Origin: Bacteroidales bacterium
GTDB lineage: Bacteria > Bacteroidota > Bacteroidia > Bacteroidales > VadinHA17
Length of the DNA: 64,000 nt
Reading direction: 5' to 3'
NCBI GenBank assembly: GCA_009877105.1
Contig: WXFD01000026.1
Location: 37,857-101,856, forward strand
The notes under the pieces: model-generated
Seen by the model: only the letters and a program-made list of their open reading frames with translations
Databases searched by the model: none
Told to the model about the DNA's origin: nothing
Shown here: positions 48,694-57,812 of the stretch, piece after piece
How positions within the stretch are numbered: the first letter of the stretch is position 1
Layout of the letters: the number at the start of each line of letters is the position of its first letter
Translations under genes and position numbers: made by a program

Positions 48694-49902
48694 TTATTTG
48701 ATCAGCCAGAAATTAGCTCTAAAATCTTTTGGTAGTGTTAAGAGCAATTCCGGATCAGGATTTTCAGATATTAAAGGAGTCTTATATATTACCATTTCAG
48801 ATGCGTAATTGGTATAAAAGTCGGTTGTGGCGGAAAACACTATTTCCTTTTCATTATTAATATAAAAAGCCTGGCTGCCCAAACCTCTGTATTTTTTTTC
48901 AGTTAATGTTTCTGTATTGATAATATGTTTTTCATCAAAAGAATTACCTGCTCTTGCATATGTCGCCAATCCTGAACCTCTCCACGTTAAAATGAATTCA
49001 TCTTTAGTACCTGCTCCGGTGATTAATCCATTCCTGATTTCAAATTCAACATCATTTTTAGTATTTATGTCAAAAGCATGTAGTTTACCTTCATTACTGT
49101 AATAGACACTTTTGTTGGAAGCTCCTCTTTTGACGTGAGGGCCACACAGAATCCTTCCAAACTCATTGCGATCGATATCGTAGTAGGCCAGAAACTCGTA
49201 ATCATAATGGTTGGCCCCGCCATCAACTCCCCAGCCCTGTGCTGTAATGTAAATTCTGCTTTCGTCAGGGCTTTTCACAGGATCGCCTTTTATCAGACCC
49301 GCTTCGGTATCCCAGCCTTTTTCGGGTTGGGCTAATACAAAGGTACTAATATCCGGACTTATGGTCCAGCTGTCTTTTGCAGGATCATATACACCCATGA
49401 ATTGTTTTGAACCTGGACCATAAACATAATACTCCAAACTAAGATGGACAACAATTCTGTTATCTTTCAGCACTAAAGGCCTGAATGATTCATTTATCCT
49501 CCAGCGCCATTTTTCCGGTGCCTCTTTCGGAGGATCTAAAAATTTCACATTATCCGGGTCGGAAATATTAAAGTAGGCAAGCTTTGAATATTTTGATGCA
49601 TTTCCGGGGATGACACTGGCATGAGCATTAAATGCAACCATGCCTTTTTTGTTGACGTCAACATGCATCCAAAGTCCGGGATAAAAATTATTTAAACGCT
49701 TAACATCAGCCTCTCCCTTATTGGCTGTGACCTTGAAAAACCCTTTTTCACTACCGTGAGTAGCACTATTGGTAGGTTCATACAGAAACAAAAACTCTGA
49801 TCCGCCTTTGGAATCCAAATCCGGTTCATCATCGATATACGAACAACCGGGCAGAAACAGGGCTAACCCTACTAATACAAATAAATATGAAACATGCTTC
49901 AT
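48694..49902 (-). CDS. Lipoprotein with beta-propeller-like composition
   Basis: 402 residues. Lipobox LPGCS (cysteine at about 20) after a short signal, then repeated short beta-strand segments with Trp, Tyr, Gly and Asp (AFNAHASVIPGN, YFNISDPDNVKF, YITAQGWGVDGG). Resembles DUF4374-type or propeller lipoproteins of Bacteroidota; no enzyme motif. Same strand as the TIM-barrel gene, about 240 bases upstream of the small frame that precedes it. Could form an outer-membrane binding partner. Confidence 0.65.
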   Translation of the reverse strand: MKHVSYLFVLVGLALFLPGCSYIDDEPDLDSKGGSEFLFLYEPTNSATHGSEKGFFKVTANKGEADVKRLNNFYPGLWMHVDVNKKGMVAFNAHASVIPGNASKYSKLAYFNISDPDNVKFLDPPKEAPEKWRWRINESFRPLVLKDNRIVVHLSLEYYVYGPGSKQFMGVYDPAKDSWTISPDISTFVLAQPEKGWDTEAGLIKGDPVKSPDESRIYITAQGWGVDGGANHYDYEFLAYYDIDRNEFGRILCGPHVKRGASNKSVYYSNEGKLHAFDINTKNDVEFEIRNGLITGAGTKDEFILTWRGSGLATYARAGNSFDEKHIINTETLTEKKYRGLGSQAFYINNEKEIVFSATTDFYTNYASEMVIYKTPLISENPDPELLLTLPKDFRANFWLIK

Positions 49903-50525
49903 GATTAAAAATTTAGGTTAATAATAAAAAGAATATATATAATTTTCTCAACACTAAATAATCATTGCCAACGACCCAATGTTACCCGGTTCTTTTTCAG
50001 CATGCCCAATCCAGGCTCTGAAAATAATCAATCAGGTATCACCATGTTTCATTTTTTAGATCGTTTGTAAATATAGATAAAAAAATATTCTATACCAATT
50101 CTTTGTTATACCAACGCCTAGTTAAACAAAGTTCCGGATCGGGAGCGGTTTCGCCGTGGTCTGCCCCGAGCGAAAGGGAAGCCCGCAAAAACAGTGGCAG
50201 ATTTGCTTAAGCGGTTGTTTGGGCACTTTTTGATTCGATGTCCGGTGAAAGCTGATTATTTATTTAAAGGAAAAAAGTAATTCCGTTCAGAGCAAAGTTC
50301 CGTCACATTATCCGAAAAACAGAGTGTGCAAAAGCAAGCAGGGACTCTGGTCAGCTTTGGCAGAATGTGTTTGAGAGATTTCGGACTTCGTTTTAAGGCG
50401 GATATCGAAATTCTGAACAGCCCGCGGCATTGTACCCGAACTGGAGCAGACAAATTCAAATTTTAACAGCCTGAATCCATCAGCAGGTACATTACGTGCG
50501 ACTCAATGTTTTTAAGGTTCGTTGG
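49903..50525. other. 623-base spacer with GC-rich core
   Basis: The part near 49903-50100 is AT-rich and probably holds the lipoprotein promoter. A GC-rich stretch (50110-50210) contains TTTCGC and GCGAAA 15 bases apart, and the string AAAGTTCCG occurs at about 50128 and again near 50291. A minus-strand frame at 50256-50459 is not convincing. No gene or RNA family recognised. Confidence 0.45.
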
Positions 50526-52163
50526 TTAGTTCTGGCTTTCTTCTTCCTTGACGTTCTCATCTTCAGTTTCCGTCTCGCTGAATGCAGCAGGCAGCAACTT
50601 GCCAGGAACTTTCTTGTTTGATTTCAACCCCAGATTTTTTAATTGTATTGCCTGGCTTATAACATTGCCTCTTCCTGTTTTTAACTGTCCTAAAGCATCA
50701 TCATATGCTTTCTGGGTTGAGTCGAGTTTTTTACCTATTTCCTCAAAGTTTTCCGTGAAACCAACAAATTTCTCATAAAGCAATTCCCCCCGTTTCACAA
50801 TGTCCATTGCATTTTTATTTTGCCATTCCCGCCTCCACAAGTCTGAAAATAATTTGAGGCATGCAATTAATGTTGTGGGACTTACCAGCAATATTCTTTT
50901 CGAGTAAGCATAGGACCACAGGTCCGTGTCGCCCTGAATGGCCAGCAGGTACGCCGGTTCAATTGGCACGAACATCATTGTAAAATCGAGTGACGACAGG
51001 TCAAGATCATCATATTTCTTCGCGCTTAATTCATCAATGTGCCTCCTGGTTGATTTAATATGTTCAGAGACAAACCTCTTTTGTTCCTCCTGGTCTTCGC
51101 TGCCCGCGAACTGGTCATACGCGATTAAAGAGACTTTTGAATCAATCATGATTACCCTTTCATCGGGTAAAACAATTTTCACATCAGGCCGGAGATTGGC
51201 ACCCTCTTCTGTCCTGGTGTTTTGTTGAATGAAATACTCACGGTCTTTTGTCAGCCCTGATGCTTCAAGGATTCTTTCCAGGATTAACTCACCCCAGTTA
51301 CCCCTTTTTTGGGATTTGCCTTTCAATGCCGCAGCCAGGTTATTGGCTTCTTCACTGACCTTGTTGGTCTGCTCAATCAGACCTTTAATGCGTTCCTCCA
51401 GTGAAGTTCTTTGCTTGGTCTCTTCCGTATGTGTTGCTTCAATTTTTTCTTTGAACTTATTTATGTCTTCCTTTAGAGGATTGAGCAGAGTTTCAATATT
51501 TGATTTATTCGTTGCAGTGAATTTTTCAGACTTCTCTTCTAGCAACTTGTTGGCAATCTTTTCAAACTGCAGGTGGGCTGTTTTCTGAAGTTCTTCAATC
51601 TCAGTTTTTTGGGTAGTGAGTTTGTCATTTAAAGCATTGTTGTTTGCTGTCAGTTGGCTCACCCGGGAAGTAAGTTCAGTTATTTTTGCCGTTAGTTCTT
51701 CAATTTGCCGGGATTGTTTTTCATTAATGTCGTTCTGCCTTGTCAGGTTTTCAGATATCGAGTTGTTATTGGCGGTTAATTCAGATATTGTCTGTTTATG
51801 CCTGTTGATATCGTCCTGCAGGTTTGTATTTATCTCAAGATTGGCGGTCAATTTTTCTGAAAGGTCAGTAATTCTACTCTCGCTATGAACAAGCTTTTCT
51901 TCCAGGGAAGCTTTCCTTGTCTCCAGCAGAATAACATCATTTTCTTTCGTTCCCAATCTTTCAGACAGGCTATCACACGTTGTCTGAAGTGTTTGAACCT
52001 TGTTTTCAGACAATCTGAGATCCGTGATGGTGTCATAATATTTGACTGATAATTCGTCAAATCTTCTTTTTGAAACGCTGTTGGTTTTACTGACTAAAAA
52101 AAGAATTATGCCGGTAATGCCTCCCCCAATTAAAAGCCCTGTTATTAAGTTTGTTATTTCCAT
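50526..52163 (-). CDS. rmuC: DNA recombination protein RmuC
   Basis: 545 residues. One N-terminal membrane helix (LITGLLIGGGITGIILFLV) is followed by a coiled coil of about 200 residues rich in Glu, Lys, Asn, Leu and Thr, then the RmuC nuclease-like domain: GNWGELILERILEASGL, LRPDVKIVLPDERVIMIDSK, FVPIEPAYLLAIQGD and SPTTLIACLKL. RmuC limits inversion at short repeats. The acidic tail (ETETEDENVKEEESQN) is unusual. Monocistronic. Confidence 0.95.
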   Translation of the reverse strand: MEITNLITGLLIGGGITGIILFLVSKTNSVSKRRFDELSVKYYDTITDLRLSENKVQTLQTTCDSLSERLGTKENDVILLETRKASLEEKLVHSESRITDLSEKLTANLEINTNLQDDINRHKQTISELTANNNSISENLTRQNDINEKQSRQIEELTAKITELTSRVSQLTANNNALNDKLTTQKTEIEELQKTAHLQFEKIANKLLEEKSEKFTATNKSNIETLLNPLKEDINKFKEKIEATHTEETKQRTSLEERIKGLIEQTNKVSEEANNLAAALKGKSQKRGNWGELILERILEASGLTKDREYFIQQNTRTEEGANLRPDVKIVLPDERVIMIDSKVSLIAYDQFAGSEDQEEQKRFVSEHIKSTRRHIDELSAKKYDDLDLSSLDFTMMFVPIEPAYLLAIQGDTDLWSYAYSKRILLVSPTTLIACLKLFSDLWRREWQNKNAMDIVKRGELLYEKFVGFTENFEEIGKKLDSTQKAYDDALGQLKTGRGNVISQAIQLKNLGLKSNKKVPGKLLPAAFSETETEDENVKEEESQN

Positions 52164-52588
52164 TTTTATCGCCTTAAAGTTTTTCCTGTATGTCGGGTAT
52201 CAGTTCATATTGATAGCAAAGGTTACGGAGATAAAATTACAAAGTGTTGCCCGACGAAACAATCTGGACGATTCTTTTATTTTTGAACGGATTATCCTGA
52301 TGCCCGGAAATACAGTTTAAGTTTTAAGACTCACGGTGCAACTTCTCGATTACGGGTGGATGTTATCTGGCCTGAAAATCCTTTAAACAAAGTGAATCGA
52401 TTTTCCTGATTTCCTAAACTAACTGGCAGAAAAAATTTGATCAGCGTGATAATTTGGCCGGCTAAAAAAGATTTTGGAACCAGATAACTGGTTAAGGAAC
52501 CGTATACCGGGTCCTGTATTTGTTTAATTTCTTTATTTTATCCGGCTGGTAAGCGGGTATATAGTCCGCCCAGCCCTGGTGTTGTTGT
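52164..52588. other. Spacer between rmuC and the PfpI lipoprotein gene
   Basis: 425 bases with no supported gene. A plus-strand frame at 52042-52320 overlaps rmuC and has no features. Confidence 0.5.
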
Positions 52589-53404
52589 TTATTTTTTCCA
52601 TTCCTGCAATCGGTCAAGATACAGGTGCGATTCAACAAATTTCCTGTGTTCCTGGCTTGTCAGTTTTTCCAATAATTCCAGTGACGAGATATAAGTAGCC
52701 AGGTTCCCGTTTGATGACATGAACTTCCCGTCTTCAATAAAACTGATTTTTGAGTCGTCCTGGACTTTTAAATTGGGATAATTCTTCTGGAGATCGGTAC
52801 CTCCGCCAATCCAGGTGACAATTTTTTTTCCGTCAGCAATGCCCGATTCGCCAATTAATTGTGCTCCGGCACAATTGCTCACTGTATAGTCGGTATTTTT
52901 GTCCTGGTCCTTAATGAATTCTACAATATTGCTATTTGTTAATTGTTTTGTCATATCGTAAGCGCTGGGAACAATAATGATGTCCAGTTTTGGGGCGTTG
53001 GAGAAGGTGTAGTCCGGGAACATTTTCAAACCTTCTTCACTCGTATAAAGGCCATATTGCTCGGCAATCGTTATTACATTGAATAATTGCTTCCCGTCTT
53101 CAGAGTGTTTTGCAAAAACGTCTATTGGTGCAGTAAGGTCTGTCATCAGAACCTTATCAAACATCAGGATGCCAATAGTTGGCAGGTTTGGATCCAATGT
53201 CTTGACATTTCCGGATAGTGAGCGTATCTCCTTGCTGGAAAGACCGGGGCCCGCGTCTGACGTTTGATTTGCTGATGCCTGTTTGTCGGACATAACGTTT
53301 GCCTGCCCGTCTGAAAGCAGCTTGTGAGCTGGTTTGTTTTTTTGTTCGCTGCAGCCAAAAATCAAAGTTGCCAGCACGGTAATGAACAGTATTCTGTTTT
53401 TCAT
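52589..53404 (-). CDS. DJ-1/PfpI-domain lipoprotein
   Basis: 271 residues. Unlike most DJ-1/PfpI proteins it begins with a lipoprotein signal (FITVLATLIFGCS, Cys near 18). A low-complexity linker precedes the domain: TIGILMFDKVLMTDLTAPID, then the nucleophile-elbow cysteine in YTVSNCAGAQLIGESGIADG and FMSSNGNLATYISSLEL. This is the AraC-associated or ThiJ/PfpI subgroup. Location outside the cytoplasm is inferred from the lipobox. Substrate unknown. Confidence 0.85.
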   Translation of the reverse strand: MKNRILFITVLATLIFGCSEQKNKPAHKLLSDGQANVMSDKQASANQTSDAGPGLSSKEIRSLSGNVKTLDPNLPTIGILMFDKVLMTDLTAPIDVFAKHSEDGKQLFNVITIAEQYGLYTSEEGLKMFPDYTFSNAPKLDIIIVPSAYDMTKQLTNSNIVEFIKDQDKNTDYTVSNCAGAQLIGESGIADGKKIVTWIGGGTDLQKNYPNLKVQDDSKISFIEDGKFMSSNGNLATYISSLELLEKLTSQEHRKFVESHLYLDRLQEWKK

Positions 53405-53528
53405 TTATATCCTGTTTGTGGGTTCATTAATATTCAGATTAACAACTGACATTATATTTTTGTTGCCGGACAGGTCGTGACCCTGTTCACTAATCCGGTT
53501 ATTTTTAGATTACTTTTTCGGATTAATA

Positions 53529-54173
53529 TCACTCGTTTAAACTTTCATCAAATCCAATATCAGATGCACCGGTCAAACTTCTTAACAATCCATGAATTAC
53601 AGCAATAGGCAAAAGGATGATCCCGCCGATGAGCATTCCTGCTTCGTACAAAAGTGAGCTCCCTTTATATGGCTTTCCTTGCAGACGTGACAGGAATGCA
53701 CTGAAGGGAATACCATAGATGTTTCCTGCTAGCATTGCACGGACCGCTGAAAAAATAATTAATGCTTCTTTTTTTCCATATTCTTTTACAATTGAATCAT
53801 AGGCAAATTTCCCTGGATATCCTCTTGAATCTGCAAAGTGTTGGGCAAACATGATTGCTTTTGCCTCTTCGGGCTTAATAAAGTCACTTCCTCCGCTCAG
53901 GAAGCTGCTTATTTCTTCATTACTCATTCCCAGTTGGAGGGCCATCTTCGTGTGCTGATAAGAGCATGCAGCACAGCCATTTACTTCTGTGACAGCTAAC
54001 TGCAGCCGCTCTATAAACTGCTTGTCGACTAATTTACTTCTGTTGTTCCCAATCAGTTTTGACATTGCTCCCGGGATAAATACGAAAGAGCAATACAGTT
54101 CCCGCAAACTGAATTTCCGTTTGAATTCATCCCTTGATAATACTGATTCTGAAAGATCTTTTATTTTACTCAT
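53529..54173 (-). CDS. Carboxymuconolactone decarboxylase/AhpD-like protein
   Basis: 214 residues. The AhpD-like core has the CxxC and histidine in NGCAACSYQHTKMALQLGMS, the arrangement of alkylhydroperoxidase family members. A C-terminal hydrophobic segment (LIGGIILLPIAVIHGLL) suggests membrane attachment. Roles in peroxide or disulfide reduction are plausible. It is on the same strand as the PfpI lipoprotein, 124 bases upstream of it. Confidence 0.82.
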   Translation of the reverse strand: MSKIKDLSESVLSRDEFKRKFSLRELYCSFVFIPGAMSKLIGNNRSKLVDKQFIERLQLAVTEVNGCAACSYQHTKMALQLGMSNEEISSFLSGGSDFIKPEEAKAIMFAQHFADSRGYPGKFAYDSIVKEYGKKEALIIFSAVRAMLAGNIYGIPFSAFLSRLQGKPYKGSSLLYEAGMLIGGIILLPIAVIHGLLRSLTGASDIGFDESLNE

Positions 54174-54453
54174 CTCGAAATATTTTCTGGTACAGTAAAC
54201 TGCACGACCCGGGTTCTTATTTTAAATGGATCAGGCATTGAAGATCATAATGGTAAAGCCGGATTGTGTCAGCGACCTGTCCGGGCACATTATGACCCGA
54301 TAACCTGTTAAACTTTTCCCTGAAGCTGCATCCATATGTGATCCGGTTGACCTGCACCTGAAAGTACAGATCGAAAATCTGTGCTGAACTTTCTGAACAT
54401 AGCGCCGTCCGCTTAAACCGGGCATATTGCTGAAAATTGAAGACAGTAACTTA

Positions 54454-55107
54454 TTATTGAATCATGGCATTTGCCACGAAGGCGCTTAGTTTGTTTTTAT
54501 CCAGACTCCCATTTGTTCTGACTCCGCTGCATACATCAATTGCAAATGGCTGAACTTCTTCAATAGCCTGTTTTACATTATTTGAATTTAGTCCTCCGGC
54601 AAGGAATACGGGGCACTTTGAATAATCGCGGATTTGCCTGCTTAATTTCCAGTCGTGAATCCTGCCGGTACCTCCAAGTTCCTTTATTTTCAGTTTAGGG
54701 TTTCCGCTATCGAGCAGTAAGGCATCCACACTTTCCGATAGTTTAATGGCGAGTTCGACTGATTTTGCGTCAATAACATGAATCACCTGCACAATTTTCA
54801 CGGCTGGCAATGCATCTTTAATATGAGAATAAGTTCCGGCAGAGAGTAAATCGACAATCTGAATGGTGTTTGTACAGGTTCTGGAATGATGTTCGATAAT
54901 AGCGGAAGCGGAGGTTTCACTTGTCAGAAGAAAGGTTGCAACGGCAGGAGGGACTGCCTCTGCAATTTGTTTGATAAGTTCATCCGGTATTGGTCCGGGA
55001 CCGCTTGGCATTCTACCGACAAGCCCGATCGCATCAGCACCATGTTCGATTGCTGTGAACGCTTCAGAAATACTGCTGATGCAGCAGATTTTTATACGCA
55101 CTCTCAT
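54454..55107 (-). CDS. Phosphoribosylanthranilate isomerase-like protein (orphan)
   Basis: 217 residues. TrpF family (beta/alpha)8 barrel: RIKICCISSISEA holds the catalytic Cys (usual KICG is KICC here), VDALLLDSGNP holds the catalytic Asp, and VFLAGGLNSNNV and FAIDVCSGVRTNGSLDKNKL form the phosphate site. No other trp gene is nearby, so it may be a paralogue with another sugar-phosphate isomerase role. The Gly to Cys change next to the catalytic Cys is unusual. Confidence 0.85.
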   Translation of the reverse strand: MRVRIKICCISSISEAFTAIEHGADAIGLVGRMPSGPGPIPDELIKQIAEAVPPAVATFLLTSETSASAIIEHHSRTCTNTIQIVDLLSAGTYSHIKDALPAVKIVQVIHVIDAKSVELAIKLSESVDALLLDSGNPKLKIKELGGTGRIHDWKLSRQIRDYSKCPVFLAGGLNSNNVKQAIEEVQPFAIDVCSGVRTNGSLDKNKLSAFVANAMIQ

Positions 55108-55280
55108 GACCGGACTGTTTTGTTAATCGGGCCTGCCCTGATACGAATTTACAAATATATGTGCAGCTGCACTGTTTCAAGGTAGTCCCATGCAAATTTG
55201 CATATTTATTATTCCCTGCACAAATCCTTGGTTTTTCACCAAACCGGCAATTATCGTCTAATCAGTGTTATGGCTGGTTT

Positions 55281-55811
55281 TCAGTAAGGACCAAAATAGA
55301 TATAAGGTGTTTCATAGGCGTTTTTCAGATCCCTGCTGTTCGCGAACAAATAATAAGTTGCATAGGAGAGCAACTCTGTAAACTTTGTTTTGTCGTAAAT
55401 AGTGATTTTATAGTTTGCAACCGGGTACCTGAAACCATATTCAGCGTTAAGTACAATCTGTCCGTCATGATCCGCAAGTATCAATTCTTTTGAAGTCCTT
55501 TTTTTATAGGGATAAAATAAACCGGACTGAAAGGTTAGTTTCCTTTTTGTCTGAACAACCTGACTTGTATCACTATTGTTGAAGATCAAAAGGTGATTCC
55601 GCTTTATCTTTTTGATACCGGATAAATTTCCTGAAGCGTTGTTAAAGATTATCTGCTTTCTGGCAATCTGAACAGTAACACTGTCATTTTCTGAAACCAG
55701 ATTAAAGGTTGTCTGATTTTTGAAATTAAAGCTGCCTGAATAAGCTGATTGTCCGGCCAGTGTGTTGCATGTAATCACGCATATCACGATTATTAATAAT
55801 CTTCTTTTCAT
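55281..55811 (-). CDS. Secreted hypothetical protein
   Basis: 176 residues with a signal peptide (RLLIIVICVITCNTLAG). Beta-strand rich with many Asn, Lys, Thr and Tyr, no motif recognised. It sits alone, 469 bases... downstream in strand terms of the next minus-strand gene at 56096-56515, separated by a short GC-rich hairpin region. Confidence 0.6.
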   Translation of the reverse strand: MKRRLLIIVICVITCNTLAGQSAYSGSFNFKNQTTFNLVSENDSVTVQIARKQIIFNNASGNLSGIKKIKRNHLLIFNNSDTSQVVQTKRKLTFQSGLFYPYKKRTSKELILADHDGQIVLNAEYGFRYPVANYKITIYDKTKFTELLSYATYYLFANSRDLKNAYETPYIYFGPY

Positions 55812-55961
55812 AGTAGTTGCTTTTTAATATTGCTACTCGTTTGCATTTTCGGGTTTGGCCTGTTTTAATAAGTGTTTTCGGTTATACGCTTTTATCTTTC
55901 CTGTCAAAGGGGGTTGGCCATCCCCCTGGTTGGCACCTGCTGTTTTAAACTGGCCCCCGGT

Positions 55962-55987
55962 GCCCGGCGGCTTGTTACGGGCCGGGC
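55962..55987. repeat. GC-rich inverted repeat
   Basis: GCCCGGC (55962-55968) and GCCGGGC (55981-55987) with a 12-base loop, in the spacer between two minus-strand genes. It lies in a GC-rich island in otherwise AT-rich DNA. No T-run follows on the minus strand, so a terminator role is doubtful. Confidence 0.4.
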
Positions 55988-56095
55988 CTTTTACCGCTAC
56001 CGTTTAGAAGTGCCACTTGTATCCGGAATCTGCAGGAATTATGTTGCGAGACACTTAACTCCTGCCTGGGTATAAACATCCTCTCACCTGCCTTT

Positions 56096-56515
56096 TCAGT
56101 CAAACAAGTCTTCTTTGTAAAGATTATTAATTGAGTTTTTCCTTGTCCACAGAAAGAATAGGAAATGTGTAATTAAAACCGCCCCCCAGATAATGGCCGT
56201 GATGTATATTATTTTAACTTTCTCGTTATGGGCATTAAGGCCAAGAACAAACCATAAAAGCGATACTGTATTGAAGACTAAATATGTTGTAAAGTGAAAT
56301 CTGAAGCCTACATCATAGATAGGTAAATATTCTCCGTCCTTTTTACCGAAATACCATCCCAGGATGAACATGGTGATCCCGTATATAATTGCAGCTGATG
56401 CAACGACAAATGCTGATTTGTTTTCCATTCCATAGCTCAATCCGTACCTGAATATTATGGTCAGTGCGGTTGCTGACAGTGCAAATCTGATAAGGAAGAG
56501 TGTTATTGTTTTCAT
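56096..56515 (-). CDS. Small membrane protein encoded with PadR
   Basis: 139 residues with about four membrane helices; the second helix end GWYFGKKDGEYLPIYDVGF is polar. It starts 3 bases after the PadR stop, so the two form an operon. Function unknown; PadR partners are often membrane proteins or transporters. Confidence 0.75.
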   Translation of the reverse strand: MKTITLFLIRFALSATALTIIFRYGLSYGMENKSAFVVASAAIIYGITMFILGWYFGKKDGEYLPIYDVGFRFHFTTYLVFNTVSLLWFVLGLNAHNEKVKIIYITAIIWGAVLITHFLFFLWTRKNSINNLYKEDLFD

Positions 56516-56518
56516 AAT

Positions 56519-56884
56519 TTATGATTTTAAAAGTCTTTGTATTTCTTCCGAAAAGAATAAGGTTATATTCCTGGTTACAAAACGGTTAAATAGTTCTTTC
56601 CCCAGCTCTGTCAGATAATAATACTTTCTGTCGGGACCATTGTTCCCCTTCCCCGGTTCATGTTTCAATACTTCAATGTGTTCGTATTTCCTCAGAGCCC
56701 TGTATAGGCTCTGTTCTTCACAGGTTATGGTTCCGTTGGATTTCTTTTCTACAAAATCCTTGATTTCCTCAACATACTTTTTACTATCCTGAAGAGAAAG
56801 AAAAATCCATAAAGTAAGCTGCCCCTTTTTGTATGTATCTTCCCAGGAGGCCAGGAGCTCATTTAATTTCTTTTCTTTATCCAT
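56519..56884 (-). CDS. PadR-family transcriptional regulator
   Basis: 121 residues from the ATG at 56884 (MDKEKKLNELLASWEDTYKK); the 21 codons upstream overlap the promoter and are rejected. The winged helix is seen in QLTLWIFLSLQDSKKYVEEI, YRALRKYEHIEVLKHEPG and GPDRKYYYLTELGKELFNRF. Regulates by binding its own promoter in many cases. A complete promoter lies upstream. Confidence 0.88.
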   Translation of the reverse strand: MDKEKKLNELLASWEDTYKKGQLTLWIFLSLQDSKKYVEEIKDFVEKKSNGTITCEEQSLYRALRKYEHIEVLKHEPGKGNNGPDRKYYYLTELGKELFNRFVTRNITLFFSEEIQRLLKS

Positions 56885-56917
56885 TTTGAAATTAAGTATT
56901 ATGCAAGATGTATAATA

Positions 56918-56948
56918 CAAATGTAATAATACTTTTGATTCTGACAAA
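56918..56948 (-). promoter_or_regulatory. Complete Bacteroidota-type promoter of the PadR operon
   Basis: On the minus strand TTTG (56948-56945), exactly 19 bases, then TACATTTG (56925-56918), an exact match to TTTG-N19-TAnnTTTG. Expected start near 56911, giving a leader of about 27 bases to the PadR ATG. Two related ATGTA elements with ATAATAC/TAATAC repeats on the plus strand (near 56909 and 56921) overlap the box and could be the PadR operator. Confidence 0.85.
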
Positions 56949-57239
56949 TTATTTTGGAGATTTTTTTGAAATTACCGGTTTGACGATATGTATCGTTGCC
57001 GTTGCCGCGATGCGGCACGATACAGGATCTTGTCCCTGCGAAGCGAAATGGGGACGAGTCTGCAGGTCTGACCGGGGATGCGATTTTATCACTGTCTGGA
57101 ACAGGGACTGAATTACATTGTAAATCTTCTTTTGAGCAGGGAATAGTCAAATTTTACCGGTGATGTAAACTTATATCAGGTACTTACTTTATAAACTGAA
57201 AATATTATATTCGGACTTTATAACCATTAATTGGCAAAT
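56949..57239. other. Divergent spacer between PadR and the dehydrogenase operon
   Basis: About 290 bases. Apart from the PadR promoter at its left edge, no promoter box or gene was found; the plus-strand frame at 56908-57111 is judged spurious. Confidence 0.5.
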
Positions 57240-57812
57240 ATGAGAACAAACAGGAGAGAATTTCTGTATCATCTCAGCCTTTCCTGCGGAAGCATTCTGT
57301 TAATTCCTGCCTGTGCAGGGAATGATTCAGAATGGCGTTTTTTTTCCAACGAGGAGGCAAGGATCATCATAGCATTTGCGGAGCAGATTATTCCGTCCGA
57401 TAATGATCCGGGAGCAACTGAGGCAAATGTTGTAAACTTTATCGACAAACAGCTCACCGGTCCCTACGCAAGGCACCGGAACGAATACAGGCTTGGAATC
57501 TCTGGCATAGTCAGTTCATCAGAAGCAGTTTACAACAAGTATTTCTGTGATCTTGACAGGGATACTCAAAGAGATTTCATGGAGCAAATGGAATCGGGAA
57601 AACTTCCGGAAGAATTCTGGAAAGAAATAAATCAGAGAACTTTCTTCAATATGCTGCTCGACCATTCCATGCAGGGATTTTATGGTTCTCCGAGGCATGG
57701 GGGAAACAAAAATTATGCAAGCTATAAGATGATGAAGCTTGACTACCCGCATGTGATCGGACAAAACCGTTACGTATCAAAGTGCGCAACTGAAAAACTT
57801 CGGGATACATGA
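57240..57812 (+). CDS. Gluconate 2-dehydrogenase subunit 3-like protein
   Basis: 190 residues. The start ATG at 57240 (MRTNRREFLYHLSLSCGS) is preferred over the TTG at 57231. A twin-arginine-type signal (NRREFLYH) runs into a lipobox-like LIPAC. The mature part has FSNEEARIIIAFAEQIIPSD and EFWKEINQRTFFNMLLDHSM, features of the gluconate 2-dehydrogenase subunit 3 family, which chaperones or anchors the GMC flavoprotein. Its stop overlaps the GMC gene start (ATGA, 57809-57812). Confidence 0.9.
   Translation: MRTNRREFLYHLSLSCGSILLIPACAGNDSEWRFFSNEEARIIIAFAEQIIPSDNDPGATEANVVNFIDKQLTGPYARHRNEYRLGISGIVSSSEAVYNKYFCDLDRDTQRDFMEQMESGKLPEEFWKEINQRTFFNMLLDHSMQGFYGSPRHGGNKNYASYKMMKLDYPHVIGQNRYVSKCATEKLRDT

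Noticed and set aside
50100..50260. attC-like or integron cassette boundary (AACGCCTAGTTAAAC)
   Set aside because: No matching second core site, integrase or cassette series was seen.
55872..56075. 67-codon plus-strand frame in a GC-rich island
   Set aside because: Lies over an inverted repeat, no start signal, no recognisable protein features.
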